Assembly: GCA_030123585.1 (NCBI GenBank)
Contig: CP126120.1
Location: 3,039,001-3,103,000, forward strand
Length of the DNA: 64,000 nt
Origin: Rhodanobacteraceae bacterium
Lineage (GTDB): Bacteria; Pseudomonadota; Gammaproteobacteria; Xanthomonadales; Rhodanobacteraceae
Direction of reading: 5' to 3'
The position numbers and the translations under genes were made by a program. Below, in pieces: positions 37,008 through 47,036 of this stretch. Each line of letters opens with the position of its first letter. Positions within the stretch are counted from its first letter, which is position 1. The notes beneath the pieces are model-generated. The model did not search any database. It was given only the letters and a program-made list of their open reading frames with translations, and had not been told where the DNA came from.

Positions 37008-38516
37008 ATGATCCGTTGCTTGCCGCCGCCTGTTCCATCGCGTGCGTTGCTGGTCGCTTTGACCGCGGCTTCGCTGACGCTGGCGGGCTGCGCGGCCGGA
37101 CCGGACTTCAAGCTGCCGGCGCCGCCGGCCGTTTCGGGTTACACCGCGCAGCCGTTGACCACAACCGTTGCCACGCCGGATGTCGCGGGCGGAAGCGCGC
37201 AGGACTTCGAACAGGGCGCCGACATTCCCGGCGACTGGTGGACGCTGTTCCATTCGCCATCGCTGGACGCACTGATCGCGCAGGCGCTGCAGAACAACCA
37301 TGATTTGAAGGCCGCGCAGGCCGCTCTGCGTGTGGCGCACGAGGACGTGCTGGCGCAACGCGGATCGTTCTTTCCGAGCGTGTCGGCAAGTTTCGACGCC
37401 AGCCGCGAGAAGGCCTCGAACATCCTCGCGCCCGTGCCGAATTTCCCGGAGGTGCCGCAGGAGTTCCTGTACAACCTGTTCACGCCGCAGCTTTCGATTT
37501 CCTACGCGCCCGACCTGTTCGGCCTGAACCGGCGCACGCGTGAATCGCTCAAGGCGCAGGAACAGGCCGCACGTTTCCAGATGCTGGCGGCGTGGACCAC
37601 GCTGACCAGCAATGTGGTGGTCACCGCGGTCGAGGAGGCCGCGCTGCAGGAACAAGTTGATGCCACCCGCAAGTCCATCGACATCGGCAGGCAGAGCCTC
37701 GCGATCCTGCAACTCAGGTTCAAGCACGGCGATGCCAGCAAGCTCGACGTCGCCGCGCAGCAATCGCAACTCGCGCAAACCGAGGCGGGCTTGCCCGCAT
37801 TGGTGAAGCAACTGGCGGCCACGCAGCACGCGCTGGCCGTGCTGGTGGGCGCGTTCCCGTCCGAAGCGCCGGTTGAGTCGTTCACGCTGGCCGATTTGCA
37901 CCTGCCCGAAACATTGCCCGTCAGCCTGCCCTCGCAACTGGTCGCGCAGCGTCCCGACGTGCGCCAGGCGCGCGCCAACCTGCACGCGGCCAGCGCCGCG
38001 GTCGGCATCGCCGCAGCCGAGCGTCTGCCGCAGATCGAACTGACCGCGAACGCCGGCAGCACCGCGCTCGCGATCTCGAAAGTGTTCACGTCCGGCACCG
38101 GCTTCTGGGGCATCGCCGCGTCGCTGACCGCGCCGATCTTCCAGGGCGGCCAGTTGCTGCACCAGGAACGCGCCGCCAAGGCCGCGTACGTCGAAGCCGC
38201 CGAGCAATACCGCGGCACGGTGCTGACCGCATTCCAGAACGTCGCCGACACGCTGGTCGCGCTGGACCAGGATGCAAGAGGTCTACAGTCCGCCGCGAAA
38301 GCGGAACAGGCCGCGAAGACCACGCTGGATCTGTCGCAACTGCAACTCAAGCACGGCTACATCGGCACCTTCGAACTGCTGGCCGCCGAGCAGGCGTACC
38401 AGCAGGCGCGGATCGCGCTGGTCGCAGCCGAGGCCAATCGTTTCGCCGACACCGCCGCGCTCTACCAGGCGCTGGGCGGCGGCTGGTGGTACCACCCGGA
38501 ATTGGGCAAGCAATGA
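37008..38516 (+). CDS. Outer-membrane efflux lipoprotein, NodT/OprM family
   Basis: A 502-residue TolC-like channel. The lipobox LTLAGC places the lipidated Cys at 28. Two outer membrane efflux repeats follow, about 70-270 and 290-490, with ALQNNHDLKAAQAALRVA and AERLPQIELTANAGSTAL. It starts MIRCLPPPVPSRALLVALTA; a start at a later codon would lose the basic N-region of the signal. It is the first gene of an OMF-MFP-RND operon and overlaps the adaptor as ATGA. Confidence 0.92.
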   Translation: MIRCLPPPVPSRALLVALTAASLTLAGCAAGPDFKLPAPPAVSGYTAQPLTTTVATPDVAGGSAQDFEQGADIPGDWWTLFHSPSLDALIAQALQNNHDLKAAQAALRVAHEDVLAQRGSFFPSVSASFDASREKASNILAPVPNFPEVPQEFLYNLFTPQLSISYAPDLFGLNRRTRESLKAQEQAARFQMLAAWTTLTSNVVVTAVEEAALQEQVDATRKSIDIGRQSLAILQLRFKHGDASKLDVAAQQSQLAQTEAGLPALVKQLAATQHALAVLVGAFPSEAPVESFTLADLHLPETLPVSLPSQLVAQRPDVRQARANLHAASAAVGIAAAERLPQIELTANAGSTALAISKVFTSGTGFWGIAASLTAPIFQGGQLLHQERAAKAAYVEAAEQYRGTVLTAFQNVADTLVALDQDARGLQSAAKAEQAAKTTLDLSQLQLKHGYIGTFELLAAEQAYQQARIALVAAEANRFADTAALYQALGGGWWYHPELGKQ

Positions 38517-39832
38517 ATACGGACAATAAAGCGATATTCGCGACTGAACCCCTCTCCCTCCGGGAGAGGCGGCGCGGAGCGCCGAGCGCGCAGCGCTGGG
38601 GTAAGAGTACGAATACGCGGAACATTAGTTGTGGCTCCGAACCCTCACCCGCCCTTCGGGCACCCTCTCCCGGAGGGAGAGGGGAGAGCCGGTTCACGCG
38701 TGCAATCGCCGTATTCGCAATCGCCTCCATGGCCGTTGCGGGACTTTCCGGCTGCTCCGGCAAGCCGCCGCAGCAACAACAGTCATCCACCACGCCGAGC
38801 AACGTGACGCTGACCAGGGAACAACAGCACAGCATCCATCTTTACACGGTCGAACCGGTGCAGTACCGCACCACGATCACCACCACCGGCGTGGTCGATT
38901 TCGACCATAACCGCGCGACCGACATCCTCGCGCCGTTCTCCGGCGCGGTGACGAAGGTGCTGGTGACGCAAGGCCAGCAGGTGAAGAAAGGGCAGGCGCT
39001 GGCGACGCTGGATTCTCCCGATTTCGCCAGCGCCACCGGCGCCTACCGCAAGGCGTTGTTGGCTGCGAAAGCCGCCGATGCGGTCGCGGCCAACGACCGC
39101 GAGCTGTTCGCGCACCAGGCGATTTCCGAGCGCGAGAACGCGCAGGCGCAGGCCGACGCGGCCAGCGCCGATGCCGATCGCGCCGCGGCGCTGCAAACCC
39201 TGGTCGCGCTGCACGTCGATCCGCAGACCATCGCGGACATCCGCTCCGGCAAGCCGGTGGCGAACGGGCAGGGCGTGATCCGGGCGCCGATCGCCGGAAC
39301 CGTGGTCGCGAAATCGATCGCGCCGGGGCAGACGCTGGCGGCCGGCACCACGCCGTGCTTCACCATCGCCGATACCTCGAAGATGTGGGTGATGGCGCAA
39401 GTGTTCGGCGACGATGCCACGCGCGTCCGTGATGGCGATGCGGCGACGGTGATCACCGGCGATGGCGGCAAGCCAGTTGATGGCACGATCACCAACGTCG
39501 GCGCGGTGGTCGATCCCGACACGCGTTCGGTGCAGGCGCGCGTCAGCGTGGACAATGCGGACGGCGCGCTCAAGAAGCAGATGTACGTGACCGTGCGCAT
39601 ACGGTCGCACGATGAACACCAGGGCCTGCTGGTACCGGTGTCCGCGGTGCTGCGCGATGACGAGAACCTGCCGTTCGTGTATGTGGTGGATGCGGACGGC
39701 AGCTACGCGCGCCGCCCCGTCACGCTCGGCGCGCGCGTGGACGACCGCTACGTGATTCCCGAAGGACTCCACGCCGGCGACAAGGTGGTGGTGGACGGTT
39801 CGATCTTCCTGCAGTTCATCCAGTCGCAATGA
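38513..39832 (+). CDS. RND periplasmic adaptor lipoprotein with repeat-derived N-terminal extension
   Basis: A 439-residue membrane-fusion protein of the CzcB/CusB type. The ATG overlaps the OMF stop as ATGA. The lipoprotein signal begins only at residue 61 (FTRAIAVFAIASMAVAGLSG, then Cys81). Residues about 13-58 are encoded by a family C palindromic repeat (38549-38686), which stays open in this frame (LSLRERRRGAPS ... ALRAPSPGGRG). After Cys81 come the barrel-sandwich hybrid, a helical hairpin (about 155-230) and a beta-barrel. GTG or other start codons nearer the signal peptide might be used instead. Overlaps the RND start by 4 bp. Confidence 0.88.
   Translation: MNTDNKAIFATEPLSLRERRRGAPSAQRWGKSTNTRNISCGSEPSPALRAPSPGGRGESRFTRAIAVFAIASMAVAGLSGCSGKPPQQQQSSTTPSNVTLTREQQHSIHLYTVEPVQYRTTITTTGVVDFDHNRATDILAPFSGAVTKVLVTQGQQVKKGQALATLDSPDFASATGAYRKALLAAKAADAVAANDRELFAHQAISERENAQAQADAASADADRAAALQTLVALHVDPQTIADIRSGKPVANGQGVIRAPIAGTVVAKSIAPGQTLAAGTTPCFTIADTSKMWVMAQVFGDDATRVRDGDAATVITGDGGKPVDGTITNVGAVVDPDTRSVQARVSVDNADGALKKQMYVTVRIRSHDEHQGLLVPVSAVLRDDENLPFVYVVDADGSYARRPVTLGARVDDRYVIPEGLHAGDKVVVDGSIFLQFIQSQ
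38549..38686. repeat. Palindromic repeat family C, copy 2, inside a coding sequence
   Basis: Begins CCCCTCTCCCTCCGGGAGAGG and ends CTCTCCCGGAGGGAGAGGGG (shown in pieces of the copy), with inner ACCCTCACCC like copy 1 at 28981. It falls within codons 13-58 of the efflux adaptor without a stop in that frame. Confidence 0.85.
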
Positions 39833-42800
39833 GCGCGCAACTGCCCCAAGGCGAAGCGTCGCGCAAGGCGTCGCTCATCAACCGCATCGTTGCGTTCGCG
39901 CTGGAGCAGCGCCTGCTGGTGGTGCTGCTGTCGCTGGGCATGGCGGCGGCCGGCGTGTGGGCCTGGAAGGTCCTGCCGATGGATGCGTATCCCAACCTGT
40001 CGCCGCCGATGGTGGAAATCATCACGCAGTGGCCGGGGCATTCGGCGGAGGAAGTCGAGCAGCAGATCACGGTGCCGGTCGAACTCGGGATGAACGCGAT
40101 CCCCGGCCTCGTCACCAAGCGCTCGATCTCGTTGTACGGATTGTCGGATGTCACGCTGACCTTCAGCGACGGCACCGATCATTATTTCGCGCGTCAGCGC
40201 GTCTATAACCGGCTGCCGCAAATCACGCTGCCGACCGGCGTCGCGCCGTCGATCTCGCCGATGTCGCCGCCGTCGGGGCTGGTGTATCGGTACGTGCTGC
40301 AGAGCACCGACCGTTCGCCGATGGAGCTGAAGACGCTGGAAGACTGGGTGATCGCACCGCAGTACCGCTCGGTGCCGGGCGTCGCCGACGATTCCGCGTT
40401 CGGCGGCGGCAACATGCAGTACCAGGTGCTGCTGAATCCGGTGAAGATCGCGGCGCTCGGCCTTTCCGTGACGCAGATCGAGGCTTCGCTGGCCGCCAAC
40501 AATTCCAACGCCGGCGGCGGTTTCTACCAGCAGGGCGGGCAGTTCTTCTACGTGCGCGGCCTCGGCCGCATCAAGACGCCGGAAGACATCGGCAACATCG
40601 TGCTGGCCGTGCACGACGGCACGCCGATCCTGGTGAAGGATGTCGCCAAGGTGCAGATCGGCATCGCGCCGCGCCTCGGCGAATTCGGCTACATGAACCA
40701 GAACGACGCCGTCGAGGGCGTGATCCTGGCGTTGACCGGCAGCAAGACCGAGGACGTGCTGAAGCGCGTCGAGGCCAAGACCAGGGAACTCAATGAAACG
40801 ATCCTGCCCAAGGACGTCAAGATCCATCCGTTCTACGACCTCACCACGCTGATCGACCAGACCAAGGGCGTGGTGATGCACAACCTCACGGTCGGCCTGG
40901 TGCTGGTGATCGTGGTGCTGATCTTTTTCCTGTACGACGTGCGCGCCGGACTGATCGTTGCGGTGACGGTGCCGCTGGCGCTGCTGTTCGCGTTCCTGTG
41001 CCTCGACATAAAAAACGCGTCGGCCAACCTGTTGTCGATCGGCGCGGTGGATTTCGGCATCCTCGTGGATGGCGCGATCTTCATGGTCGAGAACATCTTC
41101 CGCGAACTCGCCGCGCGGCGCGGCACCGATTACAGGATCAGGGAAGTGATCCTCACCGCGGCCGCCGAGATCGACCGCCCGCTGGTGTACGCGGTTGCGG
41201 TGATCGTCGCCAGCTTCCTGCCGATCTACTTCCTCACCGGGCCGTCCGGCACGCTGTTCAAGCCGATGGCCGACACCATGATCTTTGCGCTGATCGGCTC
41301 GCTCGTCGTCACGCTGACGTTGTTGCCGGTGCTGTGCGGCTTGTTCATGAAGAAGGGCGTGCGCGAACGCCGCAACGCGATCTACGAAAAATTCAAGTCG
41401 TGGTACGTGCGCTGGCTGGAACGCGCGCAACGCGTGCCGTGGCGGGTCACCGCGGCGTCGGCGGTGCTGCTGGGGCTGGCCGTGCTGATGATGCAGGGCA
41501 TCGGCGCCGAGTTCATGCCGCAGCTGGACGAAGGTTCGCTGTGGGTGCGCGCGACCATGCCGTACACCATTTCGTTCGACAAGGCTGCCGAGATTTCACC
41601 CGAAATCCGCAAGGTGCTGATGTCGTTCCCGGTCGTCACCACCGTGACCAGCGAGCTCGGACGTCCCGACGACGGCACCGATTCCACCGGCTTCTTCAAC
41701 GACGAGTTCCTCGTCGGGCTGAAGCCGTACTCCGAATGGCACGGCGCGTATCGCGACAAGCAGGCGCTGATCGACGCGATCAACGCCAAGCTGCAGAAAT
41801 TCCCCGGCATCCAGTTCAACTTCACCCAGCCCGCCGAGGACGCCGTGGACGAAGCCGAGACGGGCCTGAAGAGCTCGCTGGCGGTGAAGCTGTACGGGCC
41901 GAGCCTCGCGGTGCTGCAGAAGGAAGGGCAGGCGATCAAGGCGGTGATGGAGAAGGTGCGCGGCATCACCGACATCACGCTGGTGCATGAACTCGGGCAG
42001 CCGAACCTCGCGATCGACATCGACCGCGCCAGGATCGCGCGCTACGGATTGAACGTCGATGACATCAACAACCTCATCGACGCCGCGATCGGCGGCGGCG
42101 TCGCGACGCAAGTCGTGCAGGGCGACAAGCAGTTCGACCTGGTGGTGCGCCTGCAGCAGCCGTACCGCGACAACCCCGAGGAAATCGGCGACATTCCGGT
42201 GGCGACGCCGGGCGGCCAGCAGATTCCGCTGAAGGAACTGGCCAGCATCAAGGTCGAGAACGGCGCGTCCTTCATCTACCGCGAAAACAATTCGCGCTAC
42301 ATCGGGGTGCAGTTCTCGGTGACGGGACGCGACCTCGCCGGCGCGGTGGACGACGCGATCGCACGGGTGGCGCGCGACGTGAAGCTGCCGCAGGGCTACC
42401 GGCTGGAGTGGGGCGGCGAGTACAAGGAATACACCGCCTCGCGCGCGCAGATGCGGGTGGTCCTGCCGCTCACCGTCATCGTGATTTTCGGCCTGCTGTT
42501 CGTGCTGTACGACAACTTCAAGTTCCCGCTGATCACGGTGGTCGGCGTGCTGCTGTCGGCGCCGTTCGGCGCGGTGTTCGCAATGTGGGTCACCGGAACG
42601 CCGTTCTCGGTGTCGTCCGGCATCGGTTTCATCGTGCTGTTCGGCGTGTCGGTGCTGACCGGCGTGGTCTATATCTCCTGCGCGAACGAATTGCGCCTGG
42701 GCGGCATGGACATGCTGAAAGCCGCGCACGAAGCCGCGGTGCTGCGCCTGCGTCCGATCCTGATGACCGCGCTGGTGGCGGCGCTGGGTCTGTTGCCCGC

Positions 42801-42951
42801 CGCACTCGCGCACGGCGTCGGCACCGATTCGCAGCGGCCGTTCGCGCTGGTGATCGTGGCCGGGATGATCTCGCGCCTTGCCATCGGCTTCTTCCTCATG
42901 CCGGCGCTGTACAAGCTGGTCGCGCGCGAGGGTGATCGGCTGCAGGTGTAA
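39829..42951 (+). CDS. RND efflux permease, heavy-metal (HME, CzcA/CusA) type
   Basis: A 1040-residue pump completing the OMF-MFP-RND operon; its start overlaps the adaptor stop. The HME signature DFGILVDGAIFMVEN supplies Asp408, Asp414 and Glu421, matching the proton/metal residues of CzcA. Opening residues LINRIVAFALEQRLLVVLLS and the DAYPNLSPP loop are also of this family. Which metal (Cu, Co, Zn, Cd, Ni) cannot be told from sequence alone, and some members move organic compounds. The stop codon abuts the stop codon of the convergent regulator with no spacer. Confidence 0.92.
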   Translation: MSAQLPQGEASRKASLINRIVAFALEQRLLVVLLSLGMAAAGVWAWKVLPMDAYPNLSPPMVEIITQWPGHSAEEVEQQITVPVELGMNAIPGLVTKRSISLYGLSDVTLTFSDGTDHYFARQRVYNRLPQITLPTGVAPSISPMSPPSGLVYRYVLQSTDRSPMELKTLEDWVIAPQYRSVPGVADDSAFGGGNMQYQVLLNPVKIAALGLSVTQIEASLAANNSNAGGGFYQQGGQFFYVRGLGRIKTPEDIGNIVLAVHDGTPILVKDVAKVQIGIAPRLGEFGYMNQNDAVEGVILALTGSKTEDVLKRVEAKTRELNETILPKDVKIHPFYDLTTLIDQTKGVVMHNLTVGLVLVIVVLIFFLYDVRAGLIVAVTVPLALLFAFLCLDIKNASANLLSIGAVDFGILVDGAIFMVENIFRELAARRGTDYRIREVILTAAAEIDRPLVYAVAVIVASFLPIYFLTGPSGTLFKPMADTMIFALIGSLVVTLTLLPVLCGLFMKKGVRERRNAIYEKFKSWYVRWLERAQRVPWRVTAASAVLLGLAVLMMQGIGAEFMPQLDEGSLWVRATMPYTISFDKAAEISPEIRKVLMSFPVVTTVTSELGRPDDGTDSTGFFNDEFLVGLKPYSEWHGAYRDKQALIDAINAKLQKFPGIQFNFTQPAEDAVDEAETGLKSSLAVKLYGPSLAVLQKEGQAIKAVMEKVRGITDITLVHELGQPNLAIDIDRARIARYGLNVDDINNLIDAAIGGGVATQVVQGDKQFDLVVRLQQPYRDNPEEIGDIPVATPGGQQIPLKELASIKVENGASFIYRENNSRYIGVQFSVTGRDLAGAVDDAIARVARDVKLPQGYRLEWGGEYKEYTASRAQMRVVLPLTVIVIFGLLFVLYDNFKFPLITVVGVLLSAPFGAVFAMWVTGTPFSVSSGIGFIVLFGVSVLTGVVYISCANELRLGGMDMLKAAHEAAVLRLRPILMTALVAALGLLPAALAHGVGTDSQRPFALVIVAGMISRLAIGFFLMPALYKLVAREGDRLQV

Positions 42952-45792
42952 TCAATGCGCCGGTGATGGGTTCAGCATCGCAACCCGTTGGCCGACCCAG
43001 CCGAAGCCCGACTTGCGCGCATCGGCCGCGAGCGCGTCGCGCGCGGACTTGATCGCCGCCGCGTCGTTGCCGCGTTCGAGTACTTGCAGCATTGCCAGCC
43101 GTGCTTCGAATGCGTAACCGATCCAGTGGCGTTTCCGCGCATCGTCGGCGTATCCGCGCAATGCGGCCAGCGCCTGGTCCGGTTGGCCCAGTTGCGCCTG
43201 CAATTCCGCCAGCGCGATGTCCAGGTACAACACTTCCTGATGCGCGGTCACCTGGCTGCGCAGATCGACCGCGTGCTTCAGCGCAGCATCGCGCGCAGTG
43301 CTGTCGTTCTGCGCGGCGGCGCACAAGGCCAGCAGCGCACTGGCGGTGGCCTCGCCCGGGGTCTCCTTCGCTGCCGCCCACCCGTCGCGCGATCGCCGCA
43401 GCAAATCGCGCGCATCGGCCCAACGCAACCGCCCCATCGCAATCTGGCCCAGCACGAGTTGCGAATTGGCGGCGTTGAATCCGTCCTTCGCCGCGATGGA
43501 TTCCTGCTCGATGCGGGTGAATGCGGCGGCGGCCTGACCCACTTCGCCGCGATCGAGCGCGATCTGTGCGCATTCGAAATCGGCATCGGGCGAGCTCGAC
43601 GAAGCGTCCAGCGCAAGTTCCGCCTTCTGCGCCTGGTCGCACGCGTCGAGCGCGGCGTCCAGCTCGCCGCGCACGCGCAGCAGGTCCGCATACGTGGAGA
43701 GCGCGAAGACCAGGTGCGAGCGTTCGCCGGATTGCCGATCCAGCTCGATCGCTTCGCGGTACATCGCCGCAACCTCGTCGCCGGCAGATTCATCCGACAG
43801 CACGGTCGCAAGTCCCGTCAGGCTCCAGGCCTGGCGCACCTTGTCGTCGGTTTCGCGGCCGATCGCCAGCGCCTGCCGCAACGCGGCTTCGGTGCCGTCT
43901 CGGTCGCCCGCATTCCAGAGCATGCGCGACAGATCGTCGTACACCGCGGCTTTGCCGCCCAGGTCGCCCACGCCCTGATAGATCGTCATCGCGCGTTGGT
44001 AGTTCTCGCGCGCGTCCGCGATCCAGTTGCGGTCGTACATCAGGTTGCCCAGGTTCTGGTACGCCAGCGCTTCGCCGTGCGGGTTGCCGATGCGGTGAAA
44101 ATCCACCGCGGCCCGGCGCAGCATCGGCTCGGCCTGCGGGTCCTGGTCCAGCGCGATGCCGAGTTGCAATTCCGCCTGCGCGGCCAGCCCGCTCTCGCCG
44201 TGCGCCTGCGCCTGCTGCAAGGCCAGCCGTGCATGCGGAATCAGCCTTGCGCTGTTGCCGCGCGCGGATTCGATTTGCGCCGCGGCGAGTTCGTAGCGCG
44301 GATCGCCCTCGGCACCCGGCAACTTGCGTGCCGCGGCGAGCGCCGCGATCGCGTCGTCGTATTGCGCAGCGGCGGTGAGCTGGTCGACAAGCTGCAAGCG
44401 GAAGTCCGGATCCTGCGGGCGCAAGGCCACCAATGTCGCCCAGGTCCGAGCGGCCTCGACGTGATTCCCCTGCAAGGTGAACCGCAGCGCCTCGATCTGC
44501 AGGCGCTCTTCCGTCGGCAGACCGTCGGCGTTCTGCAACGCCTGTTTCGATGCCGCGATCGCCTTGGCGCGATAACCCAGCGCAGACCAGGCGCGCGCGA
44601 GATACAGATACGCCGGTGCGTAACCGGGCGCCTGCGCGATCGCCTGCAACAACTCGTCGCGTGCGCGCGCGGCGTCGTACTGGTCGAGCGCCTGCAACGC
44701 GAAACCCAGGTGCCTCGCCACTTCCGCGCTGGCCGGTTGCGCGCTGGCGATCTGCTTCAGGGTCGCGGGATCAGAGCGCTCGCCGAAGCGGCTGCGCAAG
44801 TCGCTGCCGACCTGCGCCACCAGATGCGGAATGTCGTTGACCGCCGCTGCGCGCGAAAGCGTGGCAAACAGCGCACCGCTTTGCGCGTCCTGCACGGTGA
44901 AATCGACGCGCAGTTGCGGCGCATCGGGATTGCCCGAAACCAGATACGCGCCGCTCAGCACGTAGTGCGCGCCGAGCCGCCGTTGCAGCGCGGCCAGGCT
45001 CGCCGGCGCGTAGCCGCCCGCGTCGGGCGCGGGCAGATCGGCGCGCGCCGGCCGCACCAGTTCCTCGGAAACCGCGTGCAGTTTTCCGTTCGCCGCAACT
45101 TCCGTCGCCAGCATCTGTTCGAGCGCGGGACCCAGCCATGCGTCTTTCGCATTGCCGGAGAGATTGTTGAAATCCACGATTGCCACCGCGCCGGGATCCG
45201 GCACCGCAACTGCCTGTTTGTTCTGATGCGATCCGCGCCACGCGAACCACGCGCCGGCGACAACGACGATCCCCAACATGATCGCGAACGCAATCGGCCA
45301 AGCCCGGCGCGTCGAATTCGCAGCGACCGGCGCATCGTGCGAATCAGACGTCGTGAGCGTATGCGTGTCTCTTGATTGCGACTCGATATGTTCCGGCGAT
45401 GAAGTGGAAATCGGAACAGCAGTCGGGTCCGCAGCGGCCGGCGAGTTCGCATCCTCATTCGCAGCGACACGCTCCACCGGCGCCACGAAGCGATACCCCA
45501 GCTTCGGCACGGTTTCGATGTAGCGGCTCTCGTCCTCGCCGTCGCCCAGCGCGCGGCGGATCAGCCAGATGTGCTTGGTGAGGTTGGATTCGTGCACGAA
45601 ACCGCGCGGCCACAACGCCGCCATCAGTTCGTCCTTGCTGACCACGTGACCGGCGCGCTCGACCAGCAGCACCAGCGTGTCGAACACCTTGGGCGTCAGC
45701 GTGACCGACTGACCGTGCACGAGTAACCGGCGCTCGCGGACGTCCAGCTCGCAATCGGCGAAGCGATAGACCGGATTTTCCTGCGCTGACAC
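42952..45792 (-). CDS. CadC-like winged-helix regulator with membrane anchor and TPR region
   Basis: About 946 residues from the GTG at 45792 (973 from ATG 45873; either possible). An OmpR/CadC-type winged helix lies at the N-terminus (YRFADCELDVRERRLLVHGQ, FDTLVLLVERAGHVVSKDEL, SNLTKHIWLIRRALGD, YIETVPKLGYRFVAPVE). Then a linker, one membrane helix (AWPIAFAIMLGIVVVAGAW), a TolB-like domain (VAIVDFNNLSG) and many tetratricopeptide repeats to the end. Such one-component regulators sense periplasmic signals. It is convergent, with zero spacing, with the efflux operon; whether it controls it is unknown. Confidence 0.88.
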   Translation of the reverse strand: MSAQENPVYRFADCELDVRERRLLVHGQSVTLTPKVFDTLVLLVERAGHVVSKDELMAALWPRGFVHESNLTKHIWLIRRALGDGEDESRYIETVPKLGYRFVAPVERVAANEDANSPAAADPTAVPISTSSPEHIESQSRDTHTLTTSDSHDAPVAANSTRRAWPIAFAIMLGIVVVAGAWFAWRGSHQNKQAVAVPDPGAVAIVDFNNLSGNAKDAWLGPALEQMLATEVAANGKLHAVSEELVRPARADLPAPDAGGYAPASLAALQRRLGAHYVLSGAYLVSGNPDAPQLRVDFTVQDAQSGALFATLSRAAAVNDIPHLVAQVGSDLRSRFGERSDPATLKQIASAQPASAEVARHLGFALQALDQYDAARARDELLQAIAQAPGYAPAYLYLARAWSALGYRAKAIAASKQALQNADGLPTEERLQIEALRFTLQGNHVEAARTWATLVALRPQDPDFRLQLVDQLTAAAQYDDAIAALAAARKLPGAEGDPRYELAAAQIESARGNSARLIPHARLALQQAQAHGESGLAAQAELQLGIALDQDPQAEPMLRRAAVDFHRIGNPHGEALAYQNLGNLMYDRNWIADARENYQRAMTIYQGVGDLGGKAAVYDDLSRMLWNAGDRDGTEAALRQALAIGRETDDKVRQAWSLTGLATVLSDESAGDEVAAMYREAIELDRQSGERSHLVFALSTYADLLRVRGELDAALDACDQAQKAELALDASSSSPDADFECAQIALDRGEVGQAAAAFTRIEQESIAAKDGFNAANSQLVLGQIAMGRLRWADARDLLRRSRDGWAAAKETPGEATASALLALCAAAQNDSTARDAALKHAVDLRSQVTAHQEVLYLDIALAELQAQLGQPDQALAALRGYADDARKRHWIGYAFEARLAMLQVLERGNDAAAIKSARDALAADARKSGFGWVGQRVAMLNPSPAH

Positions 45793-46010
45793 GGCCTTGG
45801 CCCGTGGCAGGAAGGGGGCAGGAATTCTGCCAGAAAAATACCAGCGCGGCGGCAATGACACCGCGTGTCGCACGGCGCAGGTTGGCGCACGGGAAACGAA
45901 CCGGATCGACCGGCATCGTCCGGGCGATCCGGGTTCATTTCTTCAGGTTTCGTGAAACGGCGAAGGTTCGCCTTGCTGCATCGGTATCCCTTCAATCGGA
46001 GTATCTGACC

Positions 46011-46562
46011 ATGAAACGCACAAGTCTCGCGATTTTCACAGCCCTGGTTTGCGCATCCGCGCCGTTCCTCATCGGCCGGGCGTTGGCACAACAGGCGGCT
46101 GCATCGTCGCCGTCCGACCAGCTCGATCGTTTCGCCGGCGAGGGCATCTGCACCGGCCGGATCATGGCCATGGGCAAGGATCCAGGCCACGCCACGACCG
46201 GCAAATTTCGCAGCGAGAAGGTCCTCGATGGCCACTGGATCGTGATCCATTACGACGAAGACAAGACCGCGGCCAACCCGAAGCCCTTCAGCGTCGTGCA
46301 ATACATCGGCTACGACAAGGCCAGGAAGCAATTCATCGCGGTGGCCTTCGACAACTCCGGATCCCCTTACGGCACGGGCACGAGCCGAGGCTGGAAGGGC
46401 GACACCATCACGTTCGACGAAACGGCCGAGGGCGCCAAGGGTTCGTCCTACCGCGACACCTTCGCCCACGGTGACTCGGGCATGTCGAGCCACACCGGGA
46501 CGATGCGCGGCAAGAACGGCAAGTGGGTGAAGACCGACGAGGAAACCTGCCGCAAGGCGTGA
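46011..46562 (+). CDS. Exported DUF1579-like protein
   Basis: A 183-residue protein with a signal peptide (MKRTSLAIFTALVCASAPFL, cleavage near ALA/QQ). The mature part (FAGEGICTGRIMAMG, LDGHWIVIHYDED, FDNSGSPYGTGTSRGW) resembles DUF1579, a lipocalin-like beta barrel of unknown function. It is divergent from the winged-helix/TPR regulator with about 220 bp between. Three more small exported proteins follow. Confidence 0.75.
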   Translation: MKRTSLAIFTALVCASAPFLIGRALAQQAAASSPSDQLDRFAGEGICTGRIMAMGKDPGHATTGKFRSEKVLDGHWIVIHYDEDKTAANPKPFSVVQYIGYDKARKQFIAVAFDNSGSPYGTGTSRGWKGDTITFDETAEGAKGSSYRDTFAHGDSGMSSHTGTMRGKNGKWVKTDEETCRKA

Positions 46563-46613
46563 CACGACTGCGCGCCGCAACCGCTGTACCCACCCGTCAA
46601 CGAGGAGACCATC

Positions 46614-47000
46614 ATGTCCACACGCAAGCGTTTTTCCAAACTGTCCGCCATTCTGGCGATAGCCACTTGCTCGGCATTCGCTGTCATGCCCGCTTCAGCC
46701 GCCGATTTTCCGGCAGGCACTTACGCCGCATCCGGAATCACCCTCGCGTTCGACGGCAGCGGACATTTCCGGGTCACCCAGAATGACGCCGTGAAAGTCG
46801 AGGGCGACTACACGGTCGATGGAAGCCAATTGCAAGTCACGGACAGGACAGGCCCGTGGGCCTGCACCAAGGCTGCCGAGCAGAAGGGTACGTATCGCTG
46901 GAAGTCCGAGGGCAATACGTTGACCTTCAACAAGGTTGCCGATGCCTGCAAGGACCGGGTGGGCAGCTTGACGCTGCATCCATTCCGGAAGCAGGGCTGA
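46614..47000 (+). CDS. Small exported protein, lipocalin-like
   Basis: A 128-residue protein. MSTRKRFSKLSAILAIATCS begins a signal peptide with cleavage near ASA/AD (residue 29). The mature part alternates short beta strands (GTYAASGITLAFDGSGHFRV, VKVEGDYTVDGSQLQVTD, KGTYRWKSEGNTLTF), as in small lipocalin-like domains. Two cysteines in the mature chain could pair. GAGGAG precedes the start. No family is recognised with certainty. Confidence 0.7.
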   Translation: MSTRKRFSKLSAILAIATCSAFAVMPASAADFPAGTYAASGITLAFDGSGHFRVTQNDAVKVEGDYTVDGSQLQVTDRTGPWACTKAAEQKGTYRWKSEGNTLTFNKVADACKDRVGSLTLHPFRKQG

Positions 47001-47036
47001 TGCACGACCTGACGTGATGCGAGCCGGAAGGCGTCG

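Noticed and set aside
39829..42951. AcrB-type multidrug pump
   Set aside because: The DFGILVDGA...E motif is that of heavy-metal pumps, not the VDDAIVVVEN motif seen in the pump at 790.
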